From Microbulbifer bruguierae (GTDB lineage: Bacteria > Pseudomonadota > Gammaproteobacteria > Pseudomonadales > Cellvibrionaceae): 64,000 nucleotides of DNA. The translations under genes and the position numbers were made by a program. Every line of letters starts with the position of its first letter. Position 1 is the first letter of the stretch. Where the stretch lies: the NCBI RefSeq assembly GCF_029869925.1, contig NZ_CP118605.1:2570001-2634000 (forward strand), written 5' to 3'. The notes beneath the pieces were generated by a model. It was given only the letters and a program-made list of their open reading frames with translations, searched no databases and was not told the DNA's origin. Shown here piece by piece: positions 27,205-36,723 of the stretch.

Positions 27205-27948
27205 CTATGCACCACTCATTCCTGTCCGAATACCTGTATTAATTGTCGGGGCATACTTTCCCATAAGCCTGGTGGCGAACTTGGTCAGAGCGATTTTTCC
27301 AACATGTTTGGGATTTATTGGATACTTTATTTTTTTCCTTGAAACAATCCCTGTCTCTGATTCAATCCGCCTTACCAAGTCCTCAAATCGTTTCTTATTG
27401 GTTAATTGCGAAAAATCAATTTCTATTCTGTGTGGTGCAGCTTCTTCCCAAAACGAGTAGAAATCACTAACAATATCCAAGTATTGAGGATACTCAATCG
27501 AAACTCCCCATGCCGACAAAGATCTATACGTTTCTTCTATCGGTCGGCGTAAAACGATTACATGAGATTCACTTGCTAGGCGTTGAAAAATTTCTCTTTT
27601 ACCTGCCGGTAACCGTTGCGGGTAATGCGTCTTAAGCACACATTTTCCAATTTTTACGCCTTCACTCAAATAGCCGGTACGATTAACTTCGCTACGAAAA
27701 TATTGATCGCCATCAACGTAAAGCGGCGTCTTCGGAATTGATTGGAAATTATTAAGCAACAGATCAATAGCTAAATGCGTACCAGATCGCATTACCGATG
27801 CCACAATAATGGGTTTCCCCTCAACGCTGGGAAGATTGCCTGGCGGACAAACCACTCGTGGATTTTTAAATGAAAGGAAATATTTTCCAAAATAATTTAC
27901 CAGATATCGTATCATTTTTTGATATGCCACTAGTCCATTGATACACAC
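27205..27948 (-). CDS. Sulfotransferase-like protein (2 of 4)
   Basis: This 247-residue protein has a PAPS-binding loop IIVASVMRSGTHLAIDLLLN near residue 50 and a 3'-phosphate motif HVIVLRRPIEETYRSL near residue 125. It is predicted to sulfate a sugar of the repeat unit in the cytoplasm. It starts with GTG 27948 without a strong Shine-Dalgarno sequence; an internal ATG at 27915 is an alternative. It lies directly between the polymerase gene and a glycosyltransferase gene in the same operon, which supports a role in the polysaccharide rather than in small-molecule metabolism. Confidence 0.75.
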   Translation of the reverse strand: MCINGLVAYQKMIRYLVNYFGKYFLSFKNPRVVCPPGNLPSVEGKPIIVASVMRSGTHLAIDLLLNNFQSIPKTPLYVDGDQYFRSEVNRTGYLSEGVKIGKCVLKTHYPQRLPAGKREIFQRLASESHVIVLRRPIEETYRSLSAWGVSIEYPQYLDIVSDFYSFWEEAAPHRIEIDFSQLTNKKRFEDLVRRIESETGIVSRKKIKYPINPKHVGKIALTKFATRLMGKYAPTINTGIRTGMSGA

Positions 27949-27961
27949 GTAGATTCTGTTA

Positions 27962-29326
27962 TCACGTTTTCATCTCTCTCAAATGAATAGGATGTACATT
28001 ACCTACTCTAACAGTGCTAGCTGCAAACAGCCCAGTAGCTGCTCCGTAGATAAACCAAACCCAATTTTTTAGAGATGCATTAGGTATTTGATCAACCATT
28101 ATCAATGCGATTAACATGCAGTATGCCAATGCCACTCTCTTCTCAAGTTTTGTACGGCTGTTAAATATATATTTCTGCCCATTTTTAACGGCTAGTAGAG
28201 GAATTCCAAATGACACGAGATATCCCAACAGCCCGAATTGCGTAAACCTGATTATCCAGAATCCATCAGTGATCGCGCCATCGATTCTATTTCGCCCCCA
28301 ACCTCCCCAACCGAAAAGCATTTTTTCTTGTCCATGAGCAAGCAAAACTTCTTCATGTTCAAATCGGAAAGCAAGTGAGCCGACCTTTTCAGGCCCGAAC
28401 ATCGCAGCCAAATCCAAAAGTGAATCGTGTGGGATAATATTAAATATAGATAAGATAGGATACGAAAAAACTGCAACAGCAATTGCAAAGGCTATGGTTG
28501 ACGCGACTGATATAGGAGCAACAAACAAAATTATAAAGCCAAGAAATCCCAGCAACCATGCTCCGACAGATTTGCAAATAACAAGCATCGCTAGCATATA
28601 AATCACATAGACTGTATTTGGCAGTAAAAATATTTTTTGTTTGGCCTTCCACAACCCGGTTGTTGCAATGAGCACTGCCATCGTAAAGATCGCAACCAAT
28701 AGCCCGTGGCCCATAAATACTACGGGCCTGTATCCGTCGAAACGAACTTGCTGATTAAATGATCGAGGGAAAAAACCGTATATCCAGGTATGTAACTGCG
28801 GGCTAAGCATAACTTCAATAACCATAAACGGGGAATAAATAATTCCTGCTATCACTATAAGTCTGAGCACCGAAACAGCTTCATCTATATTTCTTACAAG
28901 CATCGCGCCAAGAATGAAGGGCACGAGCGTAAATACAGTCTGGAACGTCATCGAAATAAGATCTTTTGGCTGCAACCCTGGTTTTAACGTCATACCAGTA
29001 AATACAGGGTCCAGATTAGTGAGCACCGTAAATGTACATATAGTTAACCCTATAAAGACTAGAGCTCTGGCACCAAACGATCCAGGTATAAATTTAAACG
29101 GAATTTTTTTTATCGCAAAGCAACCAATCAATGCGGAATAGACGGCTACATTTTCTTTTTCGATATTAGGTATCAAAGGAAATTCATAAGAAACTTTTAA
29201 AGGCAAAAACATGTATGCGCCGAAAATCGTCCAAAAGGTCGCTGTTAGCGCTGTATACTTCCGATATAAAAATAGCGCCACAATCGGCCAACAAAGAACA
29301 GCTAATTGTGCGAATATATTGGGCAT
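27962..29326 (-). CDS. wzy: Wzy-like polysaccharide polymerase (O-antigen ligase/polymerase family)
   Basis: This 454-residue protein has about ten or more hydrophobic segments and a large extracytoplasmic loop in the C-terminal half (around HDSLLDLAAMFGPEKVGSLA to FGWGGWGRNRIDG). The arrangement matches Wzy polymerases and O-antigen ligases, which share this fold. With a flippase, Wzc and OPX protein in the same locus, polymerase is the likelier role. Its start overlaps the end of the upstream glycosyltransferase gene by 25 bases, suggesting translational coupling. Confidence 0.82.
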   Translation of the reverse strand: MPNIFAQLAVLCWPIVALFLYRKYTALTATFWTIFGAYMFLPLKVSYEFPLIPNIEKENVAVYSALIGCFAIKKIPFKFIPGSFGARALVFIGLTICTFTVLTNLDPVFTGMTLKPGLQPKDLISMTFQTVFTLVPFILGAMLVRNIDEAVSVLRLIVIAGIIYSPFMVIEVMLSPQLHTWIYGFFPRSFNQQVRFDGYRPVVFMGHGLLVAIFTMAVLIATTGLWKAKQKIFLLPNTVYVIYMLAMLVICKSVGAWLLGFLGFIILFVAPISVASTIAFAIAVAVFSYPILSIFNIIPHDSLLDLAAMFGPEKVGSLAFRFEHEEVLLAHGQEKMLFGWGGWGRNRIDGAITDGFWIIRFTQFGLLGYLVSFGIPLLAVKNGQKYIFNSRTKLEKRVALAYCMLIALIMVDQIPNASLKNWVWFIYGAATGLFAASTVRVGNVHPIHLREMKT

Positions 29327-30576
29327 GGATAATCAGTCCCATTAACGGACATATGCGTCAATAATTGTTTCGTGTTTTTTGCAAGATTGAACTCTTCGGA
29401 CACAACGATAATAGCGCGGCGTACTCGCCTGTTCCTTTCTGACTCTGGCTCGGTCAATAACGTCATCATTTCGTCAGCTAAGCTTTCCGATGTTGGTTTA
29501 GCTAATCTACCAGTTTCATTTTTCCTTACTAACTCGGGAATTCCTGAAATGGATGTTGCGATTACGGGTACACCTCGCATCATCGCTTCCATAATTACGA
29601 CGGGTATTCCATCCATATCACCGTTCTTGTCTTTTTTCCCAGCGAAGGCAAAATAATCAATTGTTTCAAACCATTCAGCAACCTGATCGTGGTGTAGCCC
29701 CCCACCGAAAATTACATGCTCTTCAAGTTCAAGTTCGACCACCAACGCATGTAAATCATTTTCTAGTGGTCCCGAGCCCATGATTTCTAATCGGACCTTT
29801 AGTCCCTCATTTATTAGTTTTCGCATCGCAAAAATTAGTAGGTCAACGCCTTTCTTTTCTACAAGTCGCCCAAGGAACCCAATAGTCTGCATATACGCTG
29901 TGGGCTCTGTTTTTTTTCTAGGGATAAATTTTTCAGTATCTACTCCACATCGAACTAATTTCAGCTTTTCTCGTTTTATTCCGACATTTGATAAAATTGA
30001 TATATTGTAATTTGAAATTGTAGCGATAAATTTGGCTCGCCTGCCTTTTTCTTTCAGCAAATATCCGCGTTCGAAAATGTCATTGGCGTGAGCAGTAAAA
30101 CTAAACGGTATACCTGTTTGTAAAGCAGCATACATTCCCACATCAGTTGCAATGTGCGAAAAATGGCAATGTAGGTGATTGATTCCATTTTCTCTTAGGG
30201 ATACCGCCATGCTTCCACCAACAAAGAATCGGTAAAGTAGTCCCGCTGCAACCCGGGGCTGCTTAAAACACCTAAAAGTGTCTAGTAAACAAGTCCCGAA
30301 TGCGTCAAAGTAACGCAATGGCGACTGGAAAATACTAATAATATTTCCAAAAGCAATGGCTATCAGTGATTTTTCGTATAGATATTCACAACTATTGGCA
30401 ATTTTCTGAATATTCTTATTTTCCGAGTTTTTGGCCACTGTGTGTAATGAATATGGATGAATTTCAATACCCAGTTTTTCCAATTCTAGAATTTCGTTGT
30501 ATACAAAGGTGCTAGATGCACCAGGTATTTCAGGGGCTAAATAAGCAATAACTATTTCGAGATTACTAGCTTTCAT
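29302..30576 (-). CDS. Glycosyltransferase family 4 (colanic-acid type)
   Basis: This 424-residue GT-B enzyme contains HLHCHFSHIATDVG near residue 135, FSFTAHANDIFERGYLL near 160, GFLGRLVEKKGVDLL near 230 and the donor block DGIPVVIMEAMMRGVPVIAT near 320. The pattern is close to WcaL/AmsK-like exopolysaccharide transferases. It overlaps the upstream GT2 gene by 4 bases and the wzy gene by 25. The specific linkage formed is unknown. Confidence 0.9.
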   Translation of the reverse strand: MKASNLEIVIAYLAPEIPGASSTFVYNEILELEKLGIEIHPYSLHTVAKNSENKNIQKIANSCEYLYEKSLIAIAFGNIISIFQSPLRYFDAFGTCLLDTFRCFKQPRVAAGLLYRFFVGGSMAVSLRENGINHLHCHFSHIATDVGMYAALQTGIPFSFTAHANDIFERGYLLKEKGRRAKFIATISNYNISILSNVGIKREKLKLVRCGVDTEKFIPRKKTEPTAYMQTIGFLGRLVEKKGVDLLIFAMRKLINEGLKVRLEIMGSGPLENDLHALVVELELEEHVIFGGGLHHDQVAEWFETIDYFAFAGKKDKNGDMDGIPVVIMEAMMRGVPVIATSISGIPELVRKNETGRLAKPTSESLADEMMTLLTEPESERNRRVRRAIIVVSEEFNLAKNTKQLLTHMSVNGTDYPCPIYSHN

Positions 30577-31604
30577 TTTTGGTTTACATTTGCGTCTAAT
30601 GCTTCAGATTTTGAAACCGAAAACTCATTAATTTCGACTTCAGGTTCAGCCCTCAACTTCAACAATTTTCGACCAGCTTCTAAATTTTTCGGGAACCATT
30701 TTGAACTGTTTTTCTTTTCTATATATTTAGTGGCTGCTTTTTTTCCTGCAAATAGCGACTTCCATTGAAACTGCTTAATTTCACGAACCAAATGTTCATC
30801 ATCCAATGTTGGACTACTTTGGAAGGCAGCTCTTAAGTACCCGAAAAACATTGCGAAGCCACCTACTATTATTGGATATTCAACCGCACGAAATGCACAG
30901 GTTGTTAACATATATAACCAGCCGGTACCCATGAAATACTGTCCGAATCCATGCCTGGCTCGGCCTGTCAGTACGCCTTGATGACTTGACCCCATTACTC
31001 TTAAATGTATGAACTTTAGTTCCGGTTCGTCCCAACTGATTGCACGCCATCCAAGTTGCCGACATTTATGGCAGTCGATAGCGTCCCACATCACTTCCCG
31101 CACGAATCCGCCGATTTGTTCAAAGCAGCTCGTACGATAGAACTTTGTCATTCCCACTGACATTTCATCACCGCGTCGTTCACTTATTAACCGACCTTTC
31201 CTTAGGTTGTACGGCTTTCCACTACAGGTCCCGATACGAGCATCGTCTTCCATTTTTTTAATCAGTATCTCAAAGTAGCGATGCGGTAATTCAAGATCCA
31301 GATCTAATTTGCAAATATAGCTATAGTCTTTTAAGTTTATTGTCCGATAGCCTGCATAAAATGTATCAACGACGCCGGGGCCAACACTGCGAAATCCTCG
31401 ATTTTTACGTGTGAGAATTTTTATGAAAGGATATCTAGAGCTGTAGCGCTTCAGAATTTCCGGCGAATCATCTGTCGATCCATCATCAACGATTAACCAC
31501 AATTTAGGTAAGACTGACTGAGAAACAACACTATTCAGCGTACGCTCCATATATTCAGCTTCGTCACGGCATGGTGAAATTATTAGGTAATCTCGATTAT
31601 CCAC
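30573..31604 (-). CDS. Glycosyltransferase family 2
   Basis: This 343-residue GT-A enzyme has the nucleotide-binding start YLIISPCRDEAEYMERTL, the WLIVDDGSTDDSPEIL acidic motif and CKLDLDLELP as the metal-binding DxD-like motif near residue 98. A membrane-associating hydrophobic stretch lies near 235-255 (VEYPIIVGGFAMFFGYL). It overlaps the next gene by 4 bases. It is predicted to extend the lipid-linked repeat unit. Confidence 0.88.
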   Translation of the reverse strand: MDNRDYLIISPCRDEAEYMERTLNSVVSQSVLPKLWLIVDDGSTDDSPEILKRYSSRYPFIKILTRKNRGFRSVGPGVVDTFYAGYRTINLKDYSYICKLDLDLELPHRYFEILIKKMEDDARIGTCSGKPYNLRKGRLISERRGDEMSVGMTKFYRTSCFEQIGGFVREVMWDAIDCHKCRQLGWRAISWDEPELKFIHLRVMGSSHQGVLTGRARHGFGQYFMGTGWLYMLTTCAFRAVEYPIIVGGFAMFFGYLRAAFQSSPTLDDEHLVREIKQFQWKSLFAGKKAATKYIEKKNSSKWFPKNLEAGRKLLKLRAEPEVEINEFSVSKSEALDANVNQK

Positions 31605-31643
31605 TGAAGTTTTTCCTACAATTCACTTGCACTCTGAATCGAT

Positions 31644-32405
31644 TCACGGACCCAGTCGTGACATCATTTCGCGATTTATGGCCGGTATTGCCAGTGCATT
31701 TTTTAAATAACGTATGGCTAATCTGGATGGGTTTTGACTGAGCCGATATAGCCATTCCAGCCTTGCTTTCTGTATCCAGCCGGGAGCTCGCTTTTCCGCA
31801 CCCGCAAGAAATAACATCGAGGCGCCCACGCACAATGCAATACCTTTAAATTCTGGCTGATCGCATAATTTTTTTGCGATAATTTCTTGTTGTGGAGAAC
31901 CGACGGCTAAGAAAACATAGTTAGGTTTCTTAGCCACTATTAGATCGACGACTTGACCTACTTCTGCATTCTTTTTAATAAAACCCATCGTAGGATTATG
32001 GTGTTCTATTGTAATTTCAGGGAAACGCTGTCGGATTTCCACTATAAGGCTGTCCTCGCCACCAAGTATGTATACGTAATCATCAGCACCCAGATCTCGC
32101 TCAAAAAGTTTCGCCGTTAGGTCGCTCCCGGTAACAACCTCCGGTATATTGAAGCCATGTCGTTTCAACATTAATTCAAGGATACGACTGTCACATAAAG
32201 ATAGCGTTGCACTGTAATACAGCGATTTGAGGTCTTCTTCCTCTTTGCTCCCGGAAAGACGCACTAGATGATCTATGTTCGGTGTTACTACGTATCCTGG
32301 AGAGTTGGTTTTTCGCATAGCGCGTATGGTAGATCTCACTTCATCCATACTCGCAAGATCAATTCGGCAAAGGCCGATATCCAGAGAAGAGTGATCGTGG
32401 CCCAT
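31644..32405 (-). CDS. WecG/TagA/CpsF family glycosyltransferase
   Basis: This protein of about 253 residues belongs to the GT26 fold family that adds ManNAc(A) or related sugars in enterobacterial common antigen, teichoic acid and capsule synthesis. Visible motifs are VTPNIDHLVRL near residue 43, VTGSDLTAKLFE near 95, YILGGEDSLIVEIRQRFP near 115 and FLAVGSPQQEIIAKKL near 165. I chose ATG 32405 because AAGGAAA lies 6 bases upstream; the frame stays open to 32450, which would overlap the upstream gene. It probably adds the second sugar of the repeat after WcaJ. Confidence 0.9.
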   Translation of the reverse strand: MGHDHSSLDIGLCRIDLASMDEVRSTIRAMRKTNSPGYVVTPNIDHLVRLSGSKEEEDLKSLYYSATLSLCDSRILELMLKRHGFNIPEVVTGSDLTAKLFERDLGADDYVYILGGEDSLIVEIRQRFPEITIEHHNPTMGFIKKNAEVGQVVDLIVAKKPNYVFLAVGSPQQEIIAKKLCDQPEFKGIALCVGASMLFLAGAEKRAPGWIQKARLEWLYRLSQNPSRLAIRYLKNALAIPAINREMMSRLGP

Positions 32406-32415
32406 AACGTTTCCT

Positions 32416-33504
32416 TTATTTATACTCGATAATCGGCTGTTTTTTTCCATTTAATCGTGCGAAAACGTAGTTTGCGGCACCAATAAATTGTGGAAACTTA
32501 CCGACTGGTATGAGTACGGCATAAATTAGCGAACGACGTATCGAATTCCGCAATTTTAATCGGCGGAAAAAAAGTCGTAACATAAGTGCGGGATAAAAAA
32601 ATATCAGCAATACTGAAATCAGTGGTATAACTGCAGTGAATAAGAGCGCAACGGTAGGGATTACCAATGCCCAGAATAGGATGCTAATCAATTCTCTAAC
32701 ACAATATGGTTGCTTCGCGGTCGCATGTATCGAGCAACGTTCAGCATAAGCATATCCTGCACGCCGATTTCTCAACCAGAACTGGATGAAACTTGTAATG
32801 GCCGCATCATGAGAAGTCATCTCTTCATCAATTCGCCATATACTCCAATTTTCTTTGCGTAGCCGGAAACACATTTCAGGCTCCTCGCCGGCAATCATTG
32901 TTGGATTAAATGCATTTACGGATTCCAACGCTGTGCGTCTTGCAAGAAAATCACCACCGCAGGCATTACTTTCTCCTATCGGGGTATCCCATTCCATGTC
33001 ACAGAGGGCGTTATAGATTGTTTTTTGAGGATATACTTCTCTTCGCCTGCCACAAACAATGGCAGCGCGTGGGTTAATCGATAAAAACGCAGCCGCCTTT
33101 GACAACCATGCCGGCTGTAACGCACAGTCCCCATCCACAAAATGTACCCATTCGACATTAGGATTTTTGAGGATTAAGCGTTTGAATCCAGTATTTCTCG
33201 CCCTGGCGGCAGTAAATGGAACAGTGCTGTCTAGTTGCACTGTTTCACAGCCCAATGTTAATGCATACTCTACGCTTCCATCTGTTGAACCAGAATCAAC
33301 ATATATGATGGGCATAGGTAATGATTTTGTTTTACGCTTTATTTCTTGATGCTCTACTATACCTCTACTTCTTTGTAGAGCAACGCACTGTTCTAATATG
33401 GAATTAAGGCAGCGATGGAGGCGCTCGCCCTCATTTCTGCCGATAACTACGAACCCTATTTCTGGTACGCTACCAAATTTTTTTTGAGCTTCATTAATAC
33501 TCAT
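32416..33504 (-). CDS. Glycosyltransferase family 2 with C-terminal membrane segments
   Basis: This 362-residue GT-A enzyme has GFVVIGRNEGERLHRCLNSI near the N-terminus, PIIYVDSGSTDGSVEYA near 65, VHFVDGDCALQP near 120 and a glycosyltransferase acceptor region around IAGEEPEMCFRLRKENW near 205. Two hydrophobic segments lie around 275-315 (FWALVIPTVALLF and VLLIFFYPALM). It is similar in outline to XagB/ExoO-type exopolysaccharide transferases. It overlaps the upstream sulfotransferase gene by 11 bases. Confidence 0.88.
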   Translation of the reverse strand: MSINEAQKKFGSVPEIGFVVIGRNEGERLHRCLNSILEQCVALQRSRGIVEHQEIKRKTKSLPMPIIYVDSGSTDGSVEYALTLGCETVQLDSTVPFTAARARNTGFKRLILKNPNVEWVHFVDGDCALQPAWLSKAAAFLSINPRAAIVCGRRREVYPQKTIYNALCDMEWDTPIGESNACGGDFLARRTALESVNAFNPTMIAGEEPEMCFRLRKENWSIWRIDEEMTSHDAAITSFIQFWLRNRRAGYAYAERCSIHATAKQPYCVRELISILFWALVIPTVALLFTAVIPLISVLLIFFYPALMLRLFFRRLKLRNSIRRSLIYAVLIPVGKFPQFIGAANYVFARLNGKKQPIIEYK

Positions 33505-34417
33505 ATTTTCGAGCCGCCATTTTCTGTTCTTTTTTTATTTTCCACTCTAGCGATTGGGTTATAACTTGTGATTTATAGTTGTCAGAAGTTAACGTAATCC
33601 CCAACAGCGTTCCTAGCTTCGACAGATCATCATTAAAAATTATTTCTAGCTTGCTTTTAGTAGTTTTCGTTAATTCTGGGCGATTATTCATTCGCATCTT
33701 TGACTTCACCGAATCTCTAATAAAATGTGGGATTAACGAGTTTCTTATCGCTGCTAGAATTGGATTTGTAATCAAAAAATTGGTGAACTTGTTTGTTCTC
33801 AGCCGTTCCGAAGATACATTGGCGCGGGAAACAGATTCCCGCCATTGCGCGTGACCTTTATAGCCTATAAATTTGGCTATGCGGACGAGCTCATCCTCAG
33901 GAAATTTTTTTATCCTTTCGAAAAACACAGGGAGAATATTTTCGACACCGTATTGATCTATGAATGGTTTTAGCTGCTCTGCGTAACAACTGTACCTTAT
34001 TAATTCTGGAAATTTATTGACAGCGCGGTTGATCTCATCGTGGATGTTGTTGCAGCTCCACTCATGTATATATTGCGATATCAACCGATCGATGGGGTCT
34101 CGCATAATGTAAATAATCTTTACACTTGGAAGAACCTCAGACATGCGCTTTAGTGTATTTGGATATATTGGTATTTTGGTGTAATGGGTGCTGGCTTCAC
34201 CGATAATATCAGTGTCTTTTGCCGGCTCGAATAGCTTCAAGTACCAATTTAAGCCTTGCTGATATTGGGAGTCGTCACTAAAAAAGTTAGGCTCTTTCAA
34301 TTCTGGCATATACACCCCATCCAACAAGCGTAATTGCTCATAGATAGTAGTGGTCGCAGATTTCATAGCTCCAATAATGACAAAGTGCGGTAATTTCACT
34401 CCCGCTGAACTATTCAT
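33494..34417 (-). CDS. Sulfotransferase, heparan-sulfate type (3 of 4)
   Basis: This 307-residue protein has a classic Sulfotransfer_1 pattern: PAPS 5'-loop FVIIGAMKSATTTIYEQL near residue 12, the ELKEPNFFSDD segment near 38 seen in glycosaminoglycan sulfotransferases, and IIYIMRDPIDRLISQY near 100 as the 3'-phosphate site. This is the strongest carbohydrate sulfotransferase of the four. It is cytoplasmic. It lies between two GT2 genes with overlaps of 4 and 11 bases, so it is certainly part of the repeat-unit operon. It is predicted to O-sulfate a sugar before flipping. Confidence 0.92.
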   Translation of the reverse strand: MNSSAGVKLPHFVIIGAMKSATTTIYEQLRLLDGVYMPELKEPNFFSDDSQYQQGLNWYLKLFEPAKDTDIIGEASTHYTKIPIYPNTLKRMSEVLPSVKIIYIMRDPIDRLISQYIHEWSCNNIHDEINRAVNKFPELIRYSCYAEQLKPFIDQYGVENILPVFFERIKKFPEDELVRIAKFIGYKGHAQWRESVSRANVSSERLRTNKFTNFLITNPILAAIRNSLIPHFIRDSVKSKMRMNNRPELTKTTKSKLEIIFNDDLSKLGTLLGITLTSDNYKSQVITQSLEWKIKKEQKMAARKYEY

Positions 34418-35421
34418 GCTTCCTTTGCCTGGCTGCTGCCTTTAATAATCTTTGATGATTTCTGCTCTTGCCGCGCAAAGAAGCCCAACCAAAGATCCTT
34501 CCACTCAGAAGGAATTGAGCGTCCTGCTCCACGCCCTCCGATGCGCTTTACGGACCTCAAAACTCGCCCCACACACCAAGCAATATTCGCTGCCAGTAAC
34601 ACTGCTTTCCCACCCCTTATGGTGAAATACCGGGAACGAGAGCGATAAAAGTATGCCGGAATTCTTTTCTGGTTATTTCCGTTTTTCTTTACACTCGAAG
34701 TGCCGCCACGCAAATGTATTACACGAGCGTCAAGGTGCTGCTTCACCAGGTAGCCGGCTTCCTTTATTCGAAGGCAGTATTCAATGTCTTCAAAATACAT
34801 AAAAAATGCTTCGTCCATAACACCGATTTTTCGGATCGCGTCAGATCGGAGCAGTACACAGGCAAAGCTGATCCAATCTATATCCTGATCAGGCTCGCTA
34901 AGCTCTATAGGTGTGTTTTTGGAATGGAATAGTCGAGTAATTAGATCAATTTGCGCACCACGAATCAGTTCACTGGTGATTCCCCTGCGGCGAAAGCGAC
35001 TTACCTGCGCTCTTCCGTCCAGGTACTCGAGACGCGGCCCCAGAGCGCCGATATTCGGATCAGCTTCCATGGCTTCAAGCAATGAACTAATTGCACCTGG
35101 TCTAACAATGGTGTCGCTATTTAGAAGTAGATAAAAATGGGCATCCGCTTGCGCAACCCCCAGGTTATTACCTGCGGAAAACCCACCATTAATGGGAGAA
35201 GCTACTAGACGAACTTTTTCTGAATATTCTTGAGGGCAGTCCGCAAGCCAACTTCTGAGTATTTTGAGAGATTCGTCACCCGATGCGTTGTCAACAACGA
35301 TCGCTTCAGCGTTCAAGGATGCCAGTTCTGGTAACAGGCTTTCCAGACAGTCCTGCACAAGAGCAGGCGTTCGGTAGTTAACGATAACTACCGCCAATTG
35401 TAGGGGGGCATGACCATCCAT
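34414..35421 (-). CDS. Glycosyltransferase family 2 (rhamnosyltransferase-like)
   Basis: This 335-residue GT-A enzyme carries LAVVIVNYRTPALVQDCLES, AIVVDNASGDESL, NGGFSAGNNLGVAQA, YLLLNSDTIVRPGAI and a C-terminal FFMYFEDIEYCLRI block. This set is typical of the WcaA/WbbL rhamnosyltransferase branch, although the sugar cannot be fixed from sequence. It is the first gene of the nine-gene leftward assembly operon, 465 bases from the fpr gene. It overlaps the following sulfotransferase gene by 4 bases. Confidence 0.88.
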   Translation of the reverse strand: MDGHAPLQLAVVIVNYRTPALVQDCLESLLPELASLNAEAIVVDNASGDESLKILRSWLADCPQEYSEKVRLVASPINGGFSAGNNLGVAQADAHFYLLLNSDTIVRPGAISSLLEAMEADPNIGALGPRLEYLDGRAQVSRFRRRGITSELIRGAQIDLITRLFHSKNTPIELSEPDQDIDWISFACVLLRSDAIRKIGVMDEAFFMYFEDIEYCLRIKEAGYLVKQHLDARVIHLRGGTSSVKKNGNNQKRIPAYFYRSRSRYFTIRGGKAVLLAANIAWCVGRVLRSVKRIGGRGAGRSIPSEWKDLWLGFFARQEQKSSKIIKGSSQAKEA

Positions 35422-35886
35422 TGTCTGCTTCTATTTTTACCGTCATCTCATTGCGAAATGAACGGAAATCCATTGTTAAATTTTTACGGTCTCAAGTTTC
35501 TCTGCACGCAAACTATGTGCCATGTCTACCCTAAAGATACTGGCGCGTTTCAATCTTCGACCCGACACTCCCTGGTCCAAATGAATGCTGTGTATTAACT
35601 CGATGACACAAGCTCTAACGATCACACATCAGAGCCTTGAAAGACATGAAAATATTCGTTTTCCCAAAAAACGGAGACTGTAACCAGTCAGTGCCTACTC
35701 ACTGTTGAATTTCGCGAACTAGGCGGGTTACCCAACGCACTTTATCAAGGATTCCTGACATTTCAAAAAATAACTGCGCCTATAAAATGAAATAGGCGCC
35801 AACTTGTGGCGCCACAACATTTAAAGACTCAAATCCCGCAGCGCAAATGCTGCTACAGACTATCGATTAACAGCCGGATTTTATAA
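35422..35886. other. Intergenic region between the polysaccharide operon and fpr
   Basis: It should hold the promoter of the nine-gene leftward assembly operon and the terminator of fpr. I found a plausible hairpin at 35795-35813 but no promoter I would defend. No gene is seen; small rightward open frames here have no ribosome binding site. Confidence 0.5.
35782..35813 (-). terminator. Probable intrinsic terminator of fpr
   Basis: GGCGCC arms (35795-35800 and 35808-35813) enclose a 7-base loop. In the fpr direction the stem is followed by a T-rich run. It lies about 75 bases beyond the fpr stop. The arms are themselves palindromic, so a protein-binding site is the alternative. Confidence 0.45.
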
Positions 35887-36663
35887 TTACTTTTCCACAA
35901 ATGCTCTTTCGATAACAAACTCCCTCGGAACACCCGCGCGTGTTTCACGAAACCCCCAGTCGTCCAGTATTCTGGTGAGTTCCTTTAGCATGGCCGGGGA
36001 GCCACACAACATAAAGCGATCTTCTTCAACATTTGGTTTGGGCAGGCCGAGATCACTGAAAATTTTTCCTGACAACATCAAGTCAGTCAGACGGCCGTTA
36101 TTTCGGTATGCTTCTCGCGTGACTGTGGGATAGTAGTGCAGCCCCTGCTTCACCATTTCACCAAAATACTCATGCTCAGGTAACTCATTCTCAATGTAAT
36201 CCTGATAGGCCAGCTCGGACTTGAAGCGCACACCGTGAGTCAGGATCACCTGGTCGAAACGATCATATACAGCGGGATCCTTGATAATGCTCATAAACGG
36301 CGCAAGGCCTGTTCCAGTAGAAAGCAACCAGAGCCGCTTACCCGGTAGTAAGTGGTCTGCTACCAGAGTCCCGGTGGGCTTACGACTGACAAATATCTCG
36401 TCACCAGGTTTAATTTTTTGCAGCTGAGAGGTAAGGGGCCCGTCAGGAACTTTAATACTGAAAAATTCCAGTTCATCCTCATAGTTTGCGCTGGCGATGG
36501 AGTAAGCACGCAGTAGTGGGCGACCGTTCGGCTGTTCCAGGCCAATCATGGTGAAATGGCCGTTTTCAAAGCGAAATCCCGGATCACGACTGGTTTTGAA
36601 ACTGAACAGTGTGTCGTTCCAATGGTGAACTTCCAGCACCGTCTCTTTATTCAAATTTGACAT
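35887..36663 (-). CDS. fpr: Ferredoxin-NADP(+) reductase
   Basis: This 258-residue flavoenzyme moves electrons between NADPH and ferredoxin or flavodoxin and supports oxidative-stress defence and Fe-S repair. FAD-binding motifs are LLRAYSIASANYEDELEFFS near residue 50 and GPLTSQLQ near 75. The NADP side shows LLSTGTGLAPFMSIIKDP near 110 and FMLCGSPAMLKEL near 217. The C-terminus VIERAFVEK is typical of the bacterial subclass of Fpr with an aromatic residue near the end. It is divergent from a LysR-type gene, the arrangement of fpr and finR in Pseudomonas. Confidence 0.93.
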   Translation of the reverse strand: MSNLNKETVLEVHHWNDTLFSFKTSRDPGFRFENGHFTMIGLEQPNGRPLLRAYSIASANYEDELEFFSIKVPDGPLTSQLQKIKPGDEIFVSRKPTGTLVADHLLPGKRLWLLSTGTGLAPFMSIIKDPAVYDRFDQVILTHGVRFKSELAYQDYIENELPEHEYFGEMVKQGLHYYPTVTREAYRNNGRLTDLMLSGKIFSDLGLPKPNVEEDRFMLCGSPAMLKELTRILDDWGFRETRAGVPREFVIERAFVEK

Positions 36664-36723
36664 AACAATATATTCGCTTATTCCTAAATACCTTGCTGAA
36701 TGAATTTTAGCCCTAGCTAACCT

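Noticed and set aside
35795..35813. Paired GGCGCC sites as a restriction or recombination site
   Set aside because: The position after fpr and the following T-rich run fit a terminator better; nothing nearby suggests recombination.
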